A stretch of 59,897 nucleotides of DNA from contig NZ_FMAH01000040.1 of NCBI RefSeq assembly GCF_900094545.1, forward strand, positions 1-59,897, read 5' to 3'. The DNA is from Martinezella miluonensis. Lineage in GTDB: Bacteria > Pseudomonadota > Alphaproteobacteria > Rhizobiales > Rhizobiaceae. Made by a program: the position numbers and the translations under genes. Shown one piece after another: positions 51,516 to 59,659 of the stretch; position 1 is the first letter of the stretch, and each line of letters opens with the position of its first letter. The notes beneath the pieces were generated by a model. It saw only the letters and a list, made by a program, of their open reading frames with translations. It did not search any database and had not been told where the DNA came from.

Positions 51516-53012
51516 ATGAGCGGTTATGTCTTGGCGATCGACCAGGGGACGACGTCGACGCGGGCCATCGTTTTCGACGGCAAGATGAAAGTTGCCGGTG
51601 TCGGACAGAAAGAGTTCACCCAACATTATCCGAAGCCGGGCTGGGTCGAACATGACCCGGAGGAGATCTGGTCATCCGTCCTCGTCACCGTTCGCAAGGC
51701 CATCGAAGCCGCCGGCATTACCGCCAAGGATATCGCCGCGCTCGGGATCACCAATCAGCGCGAGACTGTCGTCGTCTGGGATCGCGAGACGGGCAAGCCG
51801 ATTCATAACGCCATCGTCTGGCAGGATCGCCGTACGGCAAGCTATTGCGAAAAGCTCAAGCGACAGGATCTGGAAAAGCTCTTCACCCGCCGTACCGGCC
51901 TGCTGCTCGATCCCTATTTCTCCGGAACGAAACTTTCCTGGCTGCTGTCCAATGTTAGGGGTGCGCGCGCCCGCGCTTCCAAGGGCGAGCTCTGCTTCGG
52001 CACGATCGACACCTTCCTGATCTGGCGTCTGACGGGGGGCAAGAACTTCGTCACCGATGCGACCAATGCCTCGCGGACGCTGATGTATAATATCGGCGCC
52101 AACGAATGGGACGACGAGCTGCTGGATATTCTGCGCGTTCCTTCGACGATGCTGCCCGAGGTGAAGGATTGTGCTGCCGATTTCGGCGTAACTGATCCCT
52201 CGCTCTTCGATGCCGAAATCCCCATCCTCGGCGTCGCCGGCGATCAGCAGGCGGCGACGATCGGCCAGGCTTGTTTCGAGCGGGGCATGATGAAATCCAC
52301 CTATGGCACCGGTTGCTTTGCGCTGCTCAATACCGGCGCGGATATGGTGCGCTCGAAAAACCGGCTGCTGACCACCATCGCCTACAGGCTGAACGGCGAG
52401 ACGACTTATGCGCTCGAAGGTTCCATCTTCATTGCAGGCGCCGCCGTCCAATGGCTGCGCGATGGTCTGAGGGCCATCCAGCGTGCTTCCGATTCCGGCG
52501 AATTGGCGGCCAAGGCCGATCCGCTGCAGGAAGTCTATCTCGTACCGGCCTTTACCGGTCTCGGGGCGCCTTATTGGGATCCGGATGCGCGCGGCGCGAT
52601 CTTCGGGCTTACCCGCAACAGCGGCCCGGAGGAGATCGTCCGGGCGGCGCTGGAAGCCGTCTGCTACCAGTCTCGGGATCTTCTGGACGCCATGCACAAG
52701 GATTGGCGCAGCGGCAGCGGCCAGAATACGGTGCTGCGCGTCGATGGCGGCATGGTCGCCTCCGATTGGACGATGCAGCGGCTGGCCGATCTGCTGGATG
52801 CGCCGGTGGACCGTCCGACGATCCTGGAAACCACGGCACTCGGCGCCGCATGGCTCGCAGGCAGCCGTGCCGGTGTGTGGCCGGACCGTGAAGGTTTCGC
52901 CAAGGCTTGGGCGCGCGATCGCCGGTTTGAACCGAACATGGACGACAAGACCCGAAACACGAAGCTGAAGGGTTGGAAAAACGCCGTGAAGCGCACATTG
53001 ACTGCCGGGTAG
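51516..53012 (+). CDS. glpK: Glycerol kinase
   Basis: The 498-residue protein has the FGGY-kinase marks AIDQGTTSTRAIVFDG, NAIVWQDRRTASYC, GTIDTFLIWRLTGGKNFVTD and ALEGSIFIAGAAVQWLRDGL. It phosphorylates glycerol in the cytoplasm. AGGGAGGAATGC precedes the ATG. It is alone here; glpD and a glycerol carrier are not in the window. Confidence 0.95.
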   Translation: MSGYVLAIDQGTTSTRAIVFDGKMKVAGVGQKEFTQHYPKPGWVEHDPEEIWSSVLVTVRKAIEAAGITAKDIAALGITNQRETVVVWDRETGKPIHNAIVWQDRRTASYCEKLKRQDLEKLFTRRTGLLLDPYFSGTKLSWLLSNVRGARARASKGELCFGTIDTFLIWRLTGGKNFVTDATNASRTLMYNIGANEWDDELLDILRVPSTMLPEVKDCAADFGVTDPSLFDAEIPILGVAGDQQAATIGQACFERGMMKSTYGTGCFALLNTGADMVRSKNRLLTTIAYRLNGETTYALEGSIFIAGAAVQWLRDGLRAIQRASDSGELAAKADPLQEVYLVPAFTGLGAPYWDPDARGAIFGLTRNSGPEEIVRAALEAVCYQSRDLLDAMHKDWRSGSGQNTVLRVDGGMVASDWTMQRLADLLDAPVDRPTILETTALGAAWLAGSRAGVWPDREGFAKAWARDRRFEPNMDDKTRNTKLKGWKNAVKRTLTAG

Positions 53013-53083
53013 GGGTGGCGAGGTGTTTTTCTGGCTGCTTCCGCCAAGCCGGTCATTTTCAACGATAATTTTTTGACGGGACC

Positions 53084-53110
53084 TGTCGGTACGGGTGATA
53101 CTCCTTCGTC
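53084..53110 (+). promoter_or_regulatory. Candidate ECF42-type promoter of the YCII-sigma operon
   Basis: TGTCGG (53084-53089) and CGTC (53107-53110) are separated by 17 bp, 22 bp before the YCII gene. TGTCGA with CG[AT]C is, as I recall, the element described for ECF42 sigma factors. The same layout recurs before the SRPBCC gene at 54782. Confidence 0.6.
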
Positions 53111-53132
53111 TTTACTGGAGAAGGAAGTCCTC

Positions 53133-53507
53133 ATGCTCTACGCAATCCTATGCTACAACGACGAAGACGCCGTATTTGCCTGGTCCAAGGAGCAGGAAGA
53201 GACGACGATGGCGCGGCTGATTGCCGTGCAGGCGCCGCTGGCCGAGGCAGGCAAGCTTGGGCCGGTGGCGCGCCTGATGCCGACGACGGCCGCGACGACA
53301 CTGCGCAAGGCCAAGAACGAGCCGATCGTCATCGACGGTCCTTTCGCCGAGACCAAAGAGCAATTGCTGGGCTTCTACGTCGTCGATTTCGAGACCCTCG
53401 ATGATGCGCTTGAATTCTCGAAGGAACTGGCTGTGGCCAATCCGGGCGTCGGTTCCTACGAGATCCGTCCGCTTTACGCATTCAGACCGGGGACGATTGC
53501 GACATGA
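53133..53507 (+). CDS. YCII-related protein with a DGPF motif
   Basis: The 124-residue protein has the DGPFAETKEQLLGFYVVDFE block that gives these proteins their other name (DGPF), and a YCII-like ferredoxin fold. It starts at the ATG at 53133. Its stop overlaps the sigma-factor start (ATGA at 53504-53507). DGPF proteins are the standard partners of ECF42 sigma factors; what they sense or do is unknown. Confidence 0.88.
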   Translation: MLYAILCYNDEDAVFAWSKEQEETTMARLIAVQAPLAEAGKLGPVARLMPTTAATTLRKAKNEPIVIDGPFAETKEQLLGFYVVDFETLDDALEFSKELAVANPGVGSYEIRPLYAFRPGTIAT

Positions 53508-54760
53508 CGGACCTTGCCTGGATCGACATCGCGCTCACCAATGCCCGGCCGCAGGTGCTGGGTGCGCTGCTGCGCTATTTCCGCAATCTCGATACCGCAG
53601 AGGAAGCCTTTCAGGAGGCTTGCCTCCGGGCGTTGAAGACCTGGCCCGACAAGGGGCCGCCACGCGATCCGATTGCCTGGCTGATCTTCGTCGGCCGCAA
53701 TAGCGGTATCGATACGGTGCGCAAGCAGGCGAAATTGCGGAGCCTGCCGGACGAGGAGGCGATCTCCGACACGGGCGATGCCGAGAGCGATCTTGCCGAG
53801 CGGCTGGATGGCTCGGGCTATCGCGACGACATTCTCCGGCTGCTGTTCATCTGCTGCCATCCGGATCTGCCGGCGACTCAACAGATTGCGCTGGCGCTGC
53901 GCATCGTCTCCGGCCTTTCCGTGCAGCAGATTGCTCGGGCATTTCTGGTGAGCGACAGCGCGATGGAGCAACGTATTACCCGGGCGAAGGCGCGCGTGGC
54001 CGCCGCCGGCGTTGCTTTCGAGACGCCGGGCGCGGTCGAGCGAAGCGAGCGGCTGGCGCTCGTCAGCGCGATGATCTACCTGATCTACAATGAAGGCTAT
54101 TCGGCCGGCGGAACGCATCGCGAGGCCGCCGCCTTTGCCGACGAGGCAATCCGACTTGGCCGGCTGTTGCTGCGGATCTTTCCCTCTGAGCCGGAGACCA
54201 TGGCGCTGCTGGCGCTGATGCTGCTGCAGCAATCGCGCAAGGCGGCGCGGTTCGATGCGGATGGGCAGATCATCCTTTTGGAAGAGCAGGATCGCTCGCT
54301 CTGGGACCGAACCTCAGTCGACGAGGCGCTTGCCCTGCTCGACAAGGCGATCCGTCATCGTCGCCCAGGGCCATACCAGGTGCAGGCGGCGATCGCGGCG
54401 CTGCATTCGCGAGCGAAGCGTGCCGCAGACACCGACTGGGAAGAGATCGACCTTCTTTATCAGACGCTGGAAAGGCTGACGCCGTCTCCGGTCGTCACGC
54501 TCAACCGCGCAGTTGCTCTTTCCAAGCTGAAGGGGCCGGAGGCGGCTCTGGCGCTGATTGCGCCCCTGGAAGCGCAGCTCGACAGCTATTTCTATTTTCA
54601 TGGCGTATCGGGTGGCCTGCTCGCGCAGCTCGGCCGCTCGCAGGAGGCGCGCGTCGCCTTTGACAGGGCGATTGCTCTTGCGCGCTCGCCAGCCGAAGCT
54701 GCTCATATCCGCCATCAGCTCGATCGTCTGAGCGCGGACGCCCTTGCTGCTGCAAAATAA
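53504..54760 (+). CDS. RNA polymerase ECF sigma factor of the ECF42 type, with a TPR-like C-terminal domain
   Basis: The 418-residue protein is longer than an ordinary ECF factor (about 190). The first 180 residues have sigma2 (LRYFRNLDTAEEAFQEACLRAL, KGPPRDPIAWLIFVGRNSGID) and sigma4 (LALRIVSGLSVQQIARAFLVSDSAMEQRI). The rest is a helical C-terminal domain (AMIYLIYNEGYSAGGTHREAA... LLAQLGRSQEARVAFDRAIALA), which is the ECF42 plan. There is no anti-sigma factor; the C-terminal domain is thought to control such factors. It is cotranslated with the YCII protein. Confidence 0.9.
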   Translation: MTDLAWIDIALTNARPQVLGALLRYFRNLDTAEEAFQEACLRALKTWPDKGPPRDPIAWLIFVGRNSGIDTVRKQAKLRSLPDEEAISDTGDAESDLAERLDGSGYRDDILRLLFICCHPDLPATQQIALALRIVSGLSVQQIARAFLVSDSAMEQRITRAKARVAAAGVAFETPGAVERSERLALVSAMIYLIYNEGYSAGGTHREAAAFADEAIRLGRLLLRIFPSEPETMALLALMLLQQSRKAARFDADGQIILLEEQDRSLWDRTSVDEALALLDKAIRHRRPGPYQVQAAIAALHSRAKRAADTDWEEIDLLYQTLERLTPSPVVTLNRAVALSKLKGPEAALALIAPLEAQLDSYFYFHGVSGGLLAQLGRSQEARVAFDRAIALARSPAEAAHIRHQLDRLSADALAAAK

Positions 54761-54781
54761 TCGAAAAATTTGTACCTGCGC

Positions 54782-54808
54782 TGTCTGAAAGCGGCGGTCC
54801 CGAACGTC
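54782..54808 (+). promoter_or_regulatory. Candidate ECF42-type promoter of the SRPBCC-DoxX pair
   Basis: TGTCTG (54782-54787) and CGTC (54805-54808) are 17 bp apart, the same spacing as at 53084-53110, and 52 bp before the SRPBCC start. One base differs in the -35 part. The match suggests the sigma factor also drives this pair. Confidence 0.55.
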
Positions 54809-54860
54809 GTTAGAGTATAGGCGGCGCAGGCCGCGTCAAATTGCAAAGAGGAACAGGAGC

Positions 54861-55331
54861 ATGACTGAGCAGACCCAACGCCGCGAACTCTCGTTCTCCC
54901 GTGTCATCGACGCACCGCGTGAAAAGATCTTCCGCTGCTGGACGGAGGAAGAGCTGCTGAAGCAGTGGTTTGCTCCGCTGCCATGGACGGTGTCGGCTGC
55001 CAAGATCGATGTTCGCGCCGGCGGCTCAAGCTCCATTACCATGCGCAGCCCTGAAGGCGAGGAATATCCAGGCAATGGCGTCTATTTGGAAGTGATTCCC
55101 AACGAACGGATCGTTTTCACCGATGCCTTCGCCAGCGCCTGGGTGCCGTCGGCAAAGCCCTTCATGGTGGTGACGACCCAGCTCGACGATCTCGGCAGCG
55201 GCAAGACCCGCTATACGGCAACCGTCCTGCATTGGGCGGCTGAGGATCGCGAGGTGCACGAGAAAATGGGCTTTCATCGGGGGTGGGCCCAGGGCGCCGA
55301 GCAGCTTGCCGCATTGGCGGCGAAGATCTGA
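54861..55331 (+). CDS. SRPBCC (AHSA1-like) domain protein
   Basis: The 156-residue protein has SFSRVIDAPREKIFRCWTEEELLKQWFAP, the AHSA1 start, and RGWAQGAEQLAAL, its final helix. Proteins of this type bind hydrophobic ligands; none can be named. It stands 30 bp before a DoxX gene and after the ECF42 sigma gene, with a candidate sigma-dependent promoter. Confidence 0.85.
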   Translation: MTEQTQRRELSFSRVIDAPREKIFRCWTEEELLKQWFAPLPWTVSAAKIDVRAGGSSSITMRSPEGEEYPGNGVYLEVIPNERIVFTDAFASAWVPSAKPFMVVTTQLDDLGSGKTRYTATVLHWAAEDREVHEKMGFHRGWAQGAEQLAALAAKI

Positions 55332-55361
55332 ATTTCCGATTCAATTCCAGGGGATACGGAC

Positions 55362-55790
55362 ATGTCTTATGCAGTCGATTCATCTACCTCGTCCGTCACA
55401 CGAGCTCAGCGCGTGGCCGGTATGATCCTCAGCGGGCTGATCATCGCCTTTCTTTTCCTTGATGGCGCGATCAAGCTCGTTCCGCTTCCTGTCGTCACGG
55501 AGACGATGGCGGGGCTCGGCTATTCCGCCGATCCGGCGCTTGCGCGGCTTCTCGGCGTCATCACGCTCGGCTGCGCCATTCTCTATGCCATCCCGAGGAC
55601 GTCGGTCCTCGGCGCGATCCTGCTGACGGGTCTTCTCGGTGGCGCAATCGCCACTCATCTGCGCGTCGGCAGTCCGATCTTTTCGCATCTGCTGTTCGGC
55701 GTCTATGTCGGCGTGATGGCCTGGGGAGGACTTTATCTTCGTTATGAAGCGGTTCGCAGAATGATTCCGTTTTCTGATCGAAGCTTTTGA
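55362..55790 (+). CDS. DoxX-like membrane protein
   Basis: The 142-residue protein has four hydrophobic segments (AQRVAGMILSGLIIAFLFLDG, GYSADPALARLLGVITLGCA, GAILLTGLLGGAIATHLRVG and LLFGVYVGVMAWGGLYL), the four-helix plan of DoxX/DUF4870-like proteins. It is probably cotranscribed with the SRPBCC gene. Such pairs are frequent near ECF sigma and DGPF genes; the substrate is unknown. Confidence 0.82.
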   Translation: MSYAVDSSTSSVTRAQRVAGMILSGLIIAFLFLDGAIKLVPLPVVTETMAGLGYSADPALARLLGVITLGCAILYAIPRTSVLGAILLTGLLGGAIATHLRVGSPIFSHLLFGVYVGVMAWGGLYLRYEAVRRMIPFSDRSF

Positions 55791-55843
55791 TTTCGGATTC
55801 GATTTGCTAACGCTCTATCCCTTTAGAAAAGAGAGGGCGAGCC

Positions 55844-56356
55844 ATGCCGCAAGTGATCATCGCGCCTGTCAGGCAATCGGATGCGGACGAACTGATCGCC
55901 GCCAATATCGCGAGCAGCACCCATCATGTGCCGTGGGCTCATCCTTTTCTTGATCGGGCCGGCTTCGACGCATGGTTCGGTCAGACGGTGACGGGGCCGA
56001 ACATCGGTCTGGTGGCGCGAGATCCCGGTTCCGGCGGCATTGTCGGCGTCGTCAATATCAGCCAGATGGTTTGGGGCGGTTTCCGCAGCGCCTTTCTCGG
56101 CTATCACGGCATGGTGGGCTTTGCCGGTCGGGGCTTCATGACGGAGGCGGTTCGCCTGGCCGTGGCTCATGCGTTCGATGCCGTTGGCCTGCACCGGCTT
56201 GAGGCCAATATTCAGCCCGGCAATCATCCTTCGATAGCGCTGGTCAAGCGGCTGGGTTTCCGCAAGGAAGGGTTCTCGCCGAAATATCTGAAGATCGGCG
56301 GGGACTGGTGCGATCACGAGCGCTGGGCATTGCTGTCGGACGATCCGCGCCTTTGA
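55844..56356 (+). CDS. GNAT-family N-acetyltransferase, ribosomal-protein (RimJ) type
   Basis: The 170-residue protein has the acetyl-CoA-binding region GYHGMVGFAGRGFMTEAVRLAVAHAFD and the RimJ/RimL-type end LHRLEANIQPGNHPSIALVKRLGFRKEGFS. It transfers acetyl groups from acetyl-CoA, perhaps to an amino acid or a protein N-terminus; the target is not clear. GAGGGCGAGCC precedes the ATG. It is followed after 132 bp by the methionine aminopeptidase gene. Confidence 0.88.
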   Translation: MPQVIIAPVRQSDADELIAANIASSTHHVPWAHPFLDRAGFDAWFGQTVTGPNIGLVARDPGSGGIVGVVNISQMVWGGFRSAFLGYHGMVGFAGRGFMTEAVRLAVAHAFDAVGLHRLEANIQPGNHPSIALVKRLGFRKEGFSPKYLKIGGDWCDHERWALLSDDPRL

Positions 56357-56488
56357 TCCGACTTCGAAAGGCGAAAGTCCGGCCGATCGGTCAGAAAGGC
56401 ATTGACTGCGTAGGGTGAAGAGGCGAAAGCCAGATCTTAACCTCTTGCCGACCCATTGCCGAGAGCGCGAGCCTGCCGGAAGCCGTAA

Positions 56489-57241
56489 ATGATCGTCTCG
56501 ACTGAAGAAGAACTGACCAAGCTGAAAGATATCGGCCGTATCTGCGCCAACGCGCTGCAGGCCATGGCGGCGGCACTTGAGCCGGGCATCACCACGCTGG
56601 AGCTCGATGCGATCGGCCGCAAGGTGCTGGAGGATGCCGGCGCGCAGTCGGCGCCGGAGCTGGTCTACAAGTTTCCCGGCGCCACCTGCATCAGCGTCAA
56701 CGAGGAAGTGGCCCACGGAATTCCCGGCCCGCGCATCATCCGGGCGGGGGATCTGGTCAATCTCGACGTATCAGCCGAGAAGGACGGATTCTTTTCCGAT
56801 ACCGGCGCATCCTTTACCGTGCCGCCGGTCAAGCCGAAGATCGAACGCCTCTGCCGGGACGGCAAGCGGGCGCTCTGGGTCGGTCTCAATCAGGTGCGCA
56901 GTGGTGCGCCGTTTGCGAAGATCGGGCAGGCCGTCGGCGCCTTCGCGCAGAAGAACCGCTATACGCTGATCGCCAATCTCGCTAGCCACGGCATCGGCCG
57001 CTCCCTGCATGAAGAGCCCGGCGAAGTTTCTACCTGCGCGGACCCTTCCGAGACCCGGATCATGGAAGACGGCCTGGTTTTCACCGTCGAGCCGTTTCTG
57101 TCGCTCGGCGCGACCTGGGCAGAGGGTGGCGACGATGCATGGACGCTCTATGCCGATCCGCAGGCGCCTACGGTTCAATACGAACACACGATCGTTACCA
57201 CCCGCAACGGGCCGGTCATCCTGACATTGCCGGACAATTGA
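56489..57241 (+). CDS. map: Type I methionine aminopeptidase
   Basis: The 250-residue protein has the metal ligands of Map: NLDVSAEKDGFFSDTG (two Asp), LASHGIGRSLHEEPGEV (His), FTVEPFLS (Glu) and QYEHTIVTT (Glu). It removes the initiator methionine from new proteins. The spacing and FSDTGASF part suggest a second map gene rather than the housekeeping copy next to the radC-type locus. The ATG at 56489 overlaps an upstream CTGCCGGAAGC. Confidence 0.9.
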   Translation: MIVSTEEELTKLKDIGRICANALQAMAAALEPGITTLELDAIGRKVLEDAGAQSAPELVYKFPGATCISVNEEVAHGIPGPRIIRAGDLVNLDVSAEKDGFFSDTGASFTVPPVKPKIERLCRDGKRALWVGLNQVRSGAPFAKIGQAVGAFAQKNRYTLIANLASHGIGRSLHEEPGEVSTCADPSETRIMEDGLVFTVEPFLSLGATWAEGGDDAWTLYADPQAPTVQYEHTIVTTRNGPVILTLPDN

Positions 57242-57265
57242 CGTTCCGGCTTAATCGCCAGATTT

Positions 57266-57946
57266 CTACTCTTCGCCGTTTTTCGGTTCACCGCGGATGA
57301 TGTCGGCGGCAGCGCGCTCGAGGATTGCCGCGATGCGTGCACCTTCGGCCTTGCTCCAGGGGAATTTCGAGCGAAGTGCCGAGCGCAGCAGGTGGCGCGC
57401 GCGATGCACGTCGCCGGCGCCATGGCGATCGAACGGGCTGTCGCGGCCATCGCCTTCATCGCCGCCGAAAACCTCGCGGACGCGGGCCATCTTTTCGCCG
57501 ATCGCCGTGAGCTTGGCGAATGTCGCTTCCACCAGATCACGGTTGTCGTCGACACGTTTCTGGCCGCTTTCGGTGATGCGGTAGAGCTTCTTCGTGCCGC
57601 TCACCTCGACTTCGGCCTGCCCCGTTTCTTCGAGATAGGTGAGGGCGGGGTAGATGACGCCCGGGCTCGGCACATAGAAGCCGCCGGAGCGCTCCTCAAA
57701 AGTCTTGATCAGTTCATAGCCGTGGCGCGGCTGCTCTGAGAGCAGGGCAAGGATGATGAGCTGCAGGTCGGCTGCGTCGAACTTGCGGCCGGTACGAAAC
57801 CCGCCGCCGAACATGCCGCCCTTGAAGCCTCTCATGAAGTCTCTCCTCTGCTCGCCGTGCGATTCACGGCCTCGGCCATGTCGTAGGATATATGCCTCGA
57901 CGATGTCAAAGCTATCTCCGAACATGCGATCTCTGAAACCTCTCAT
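57266..57946 (-). CDS. PadR-family regulator with a duplicated N-terminal segment
   Basis: The PadR domain runs from FDAADLQLIILALLSEQPRHGYELI to GKKLYRITESGQKRVDDN, with a charged C-terminal helix. Two starts fit: 57946 (226 residues) and 57835 (189 residues). Each has a good ribosome site (AGGAGAAACGAA and AGGAGAGACTTC) and each begins MRGF..-..MFG..F, so a segment of about 110 bp including the start was duplicated. The shorter form matches the usual family length. Likely an autorepressor; the target ligand is unknown. I annotate the longer frame because it is open. Confidence 0.75.
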   Translation of the reverse strand: MRGFRDRMFGDSFDIVEAYILRHGRGRESHGEQRRDFMRGFKGGMFGGGFRTGRKFDAADLQLIILALLSEQPRHGYELIKTFEERSGGFYVPSPGVIYPALTYLEETGQAEVEVSGTKKLYRITESGQKRVDDNRDLVEATFAKLTAIGEKMARVREVFGGDEGDGRDSPFDRHGAGDVHRARHLLRSALRSKFPWSKAEGARIAAILERAAADIIRGEPKNGEE

Positions 57947-58015
57947 TTCGTTTCTCCTTGTGAGGTGCGAGGGTTTGTATCGTTAGTCATGTCGTAAGAT
58001 ATATATCGTAAGATA
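57881..58015. repeat. Three TCGTA[AG]GATA repeats, probable PadR operators
   Basis: TCGTAGGATATAT begins at 57881, TCGTAAGATA at 57992-58001 and TCGTAAGATA at 58006-58015. The last two are 14 bp apart in the same direction, and together with the A/T run they form a site just before the longer PadR start. The first lies before the shorter start, inside the longer frame, as expected if a promoter-operator block was duplicated with the 5' end. Confidence 0.6.
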
Positions 58016-58083
58016 GCTTTCTGCAAGAGGGGCGATTTCCGGAAGGAGATGGTTGAGGAGAGCGGCGCTCAGAGAAGGATGAA

Positions 58084-58100
58084 TTCACTCAATGAGTGAA
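58084..58100. promoter_or_regulatory. Perfect palindrome upstream of bacA
   Basis: TTCACTCA (58084-58091), A, TGAGTGAA (58093-58100) is a perfect 8-bp inverted repeat in the gap between the PadR gene and bacA. The shape is that of a dimeric repressor or activator site, TetR or MarR type. No regulator for it is adjacent, so its user is unknown. Confidence 0.5.
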
Positions 58101-58263
58101 GATTTGATCCTGAACAACTGCATCACGATCGCGGGATAAGCGATTACATCTACGTAAGAATAGCTCTCTGCCGGTTGCCGCTCCTGGCGAACTGTCTTAG
58201 GTTCCCCGGGTACTGATGTCATTGCGGTTCCGCTCAGAACCCGATCAAGGAAGCTTACCTGCC

Positions 58264-59529
58264 GTGTTCCACTCCTTCTTCCCTCAGCCCAAATTGTTCT
58301 TCATCTCGATGGCGGTCTGGACGCTTGCCTGCATCGCAGCCTGGTATTCGTTCTTTTCCGGCTTGGGAACTCAGTTAGGCTTCGTCATGCCGGGGGAGGG
58401 AAAGGAGCCGTACGACCTCAGCTATTTCCTACTCTGGGGAAATCTCTGGTTTTACGGGTTCTTCCTTGTCTGTATCCTCGTCTTCTGCAGCGCATGGCAC
58501 ATTCGTGCCTGGAACCATCCCTGGAAAATCTGGTCGCTCTGGGGTTCGGCGCTCATCATCCTGGTCACCTATTTCGGTGTTCAGGTAAGCGTGGTCATCA
58601 ATAATTTTCGCCGTCCGTTTGGTGATCTATTGCAGGCCGCGCTGACGAAGCAGCCGGGGGTGACGACCGAAAGTTTCTATTCGCTGATGATCATCTTCGC
58701 GCAGATTGCGTTCCTCAGCATGTTCGTCTCGATCCTGACGGATTTCTTTACGAGCCACTACATCTTCCGCTGGCGCACGGCGATGAACGACTTCTACATG
58801 TCGAAGTGGGAGAGACTGCGTCACATCGAGGGTGCCTCGCAGCGTGTTCAGGAAGATACGATGCGCCTTTCCAGCGTGCTGGAAGGCCTGGGTATCAGCC
58901 TGATCAATTCCGTGATGACCTTGATCGTGTTCCTGCCGATCCTGCTGGCGCTTTCGACCTACGTCACCGAATTGCCGATCATCGGCAAAATTCCTCACTC
59001 GCTCTTCTGGCTGGCGCTCTTCTGGTCGATTTTCGGCACCGTCCTGCTTGCTGTCGCCGGGATCAAGCTGCCGGGGCTCAACTTCAAGAACCAGCGTGTC
59101 GAAGCCGCCTATCGCAAGGAACTCGTCTATGGCGAGGATCATGAAGAGCGTGCGCAGCCGGCAACGGTCAAGGAGCTGTTCGCCAATGTGCGGCGCAACT
59201 ATTTCCGCATCTATTTCCACTACGTCTATTTCAACGTCGCCCGGTATTTCTATCTGCAGGCCGATACGATGTTCGTCCTGTTCATGCTGGTGCCGACCTT
59301 CGTCGCGGGCGTGATCACATACGGCATCTATCAGCAGATCGCCACCGCGTTCGGGCAGGTTAGCAACTCCTTCCAGTATCTCGTCAATTCCTGGACGACG
59401 ATCATCGAGCTTCTGTCGATCCACAAGCGCCTGAAGACATTCGAGGCGGCGATCGACAATGTGCCGCTGCCATCGATCGATCAGCGCTATCTGGAGCGCG
59501 AAGCGGGCGTGATCCAAGCCGACGGCTGA
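58264..59529 (+). CDS. bacA: BacA/SbmA-family peptide transporter
   Basis: The protein has several membrane segments and the SbmA/BacA signatures FFPQPKLFFISMAVWTL, AWYSFFSGLG, DFFTSHYIFRWRTAMNDFYMSKWERLRHIEGASQRVQEDTMRLSS and RVEAAYRKELVYGEDHEERAQP. In rhizobia BacA imports plant cysteine-rich peptides and is needed for bacteroid survival in some hosts; it also affects very-long-chain lipid A. The GTG at 58264 gives 421 residues starting MFHSFFPQP, matching the usual length and start; the ATG at 58216 would add 16 residues. Three stems in the tail region close the gene. Confidence 0.92.
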   Translation: MFHSFFPQPKLFFISMAVWTLACIAAWYSFFSGLGTQLGFVMPGEGKEPYDLSYFLLWGNLWFYGFFLVCILVFCSAWHIRAWNHPWKIWSLWGSALIILVTYFGVQVSVVINNFRRPFGDLLQAALTKQPGVTTESFYSLMIIFAQIAFLSMFVSILTDFFTSHYIFRWRTAMNDFYMSKWERLRHIEGASQRVQEDTMRLSSVLEGLGISLINSVMTLIVFLPILLALSTYVTELPIIGKIPHSLFWLALFWSIFGTVLLAVAGIKLPGLNFKNQRVEAAYRKELVYGEDHEERAQPATVKELFANVRRNYFRIYFHYVYFNVARYFYLQADTMFVLFMLVPTFVAGVITYGIYQQIATAFGQVSNSFQYLVNSWTTIIELLSIHKRLKTFEAAIDNVPLPSIDQRYLEREAGVIQADG

Positions 59530-59537
59530 CGAAAAAA

Positions 59538-59557
59538 AGGCTCCGGAAACGGAGCCT
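59538..59557 (+). terminator. Hairpin after bacA
   Basis: AGGCTCCG (59538-59545) pairs with CGGAGCCT (59550-59557) around GAAA, nine bases after the bacA stop. On the minus strand it is followed by seven T, so it could stop transcription arriving from the right. Confidence 0.75.
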
Positions 59558-59569
59558 CAGACCGCTGAC

Positions 59570-59596
59570 AAACCCCGTCATTTTTTGGCGGGGTTT
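59570..59596 (+). terminator. Intrinsic terminator after bacA
   Basis: AAACCCCGTC (59570-59579) pairs with GGCGGGGTTT (59587-59596), with one G-T pair, around ATTTTTT, and TATTTTG follows. It is a second stop for bacA transcription. Confidence 0.75.
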
Positions 59597-59659
59597 TATT
59601 TTGTGTTGAGTTTCGAGGTTGACTGGATGTTTTGAACGGGCCGTTCAGATTCCCTCTGC

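Noticed and set aside
59597..59659. GAACGGGCCGTTC palindrome as the IS1182 terminal repeat
   Set aside because: It is a self-palindrome and not one arm of a long inverted repeat; without the other end of the element the boundary cannot be fixed.
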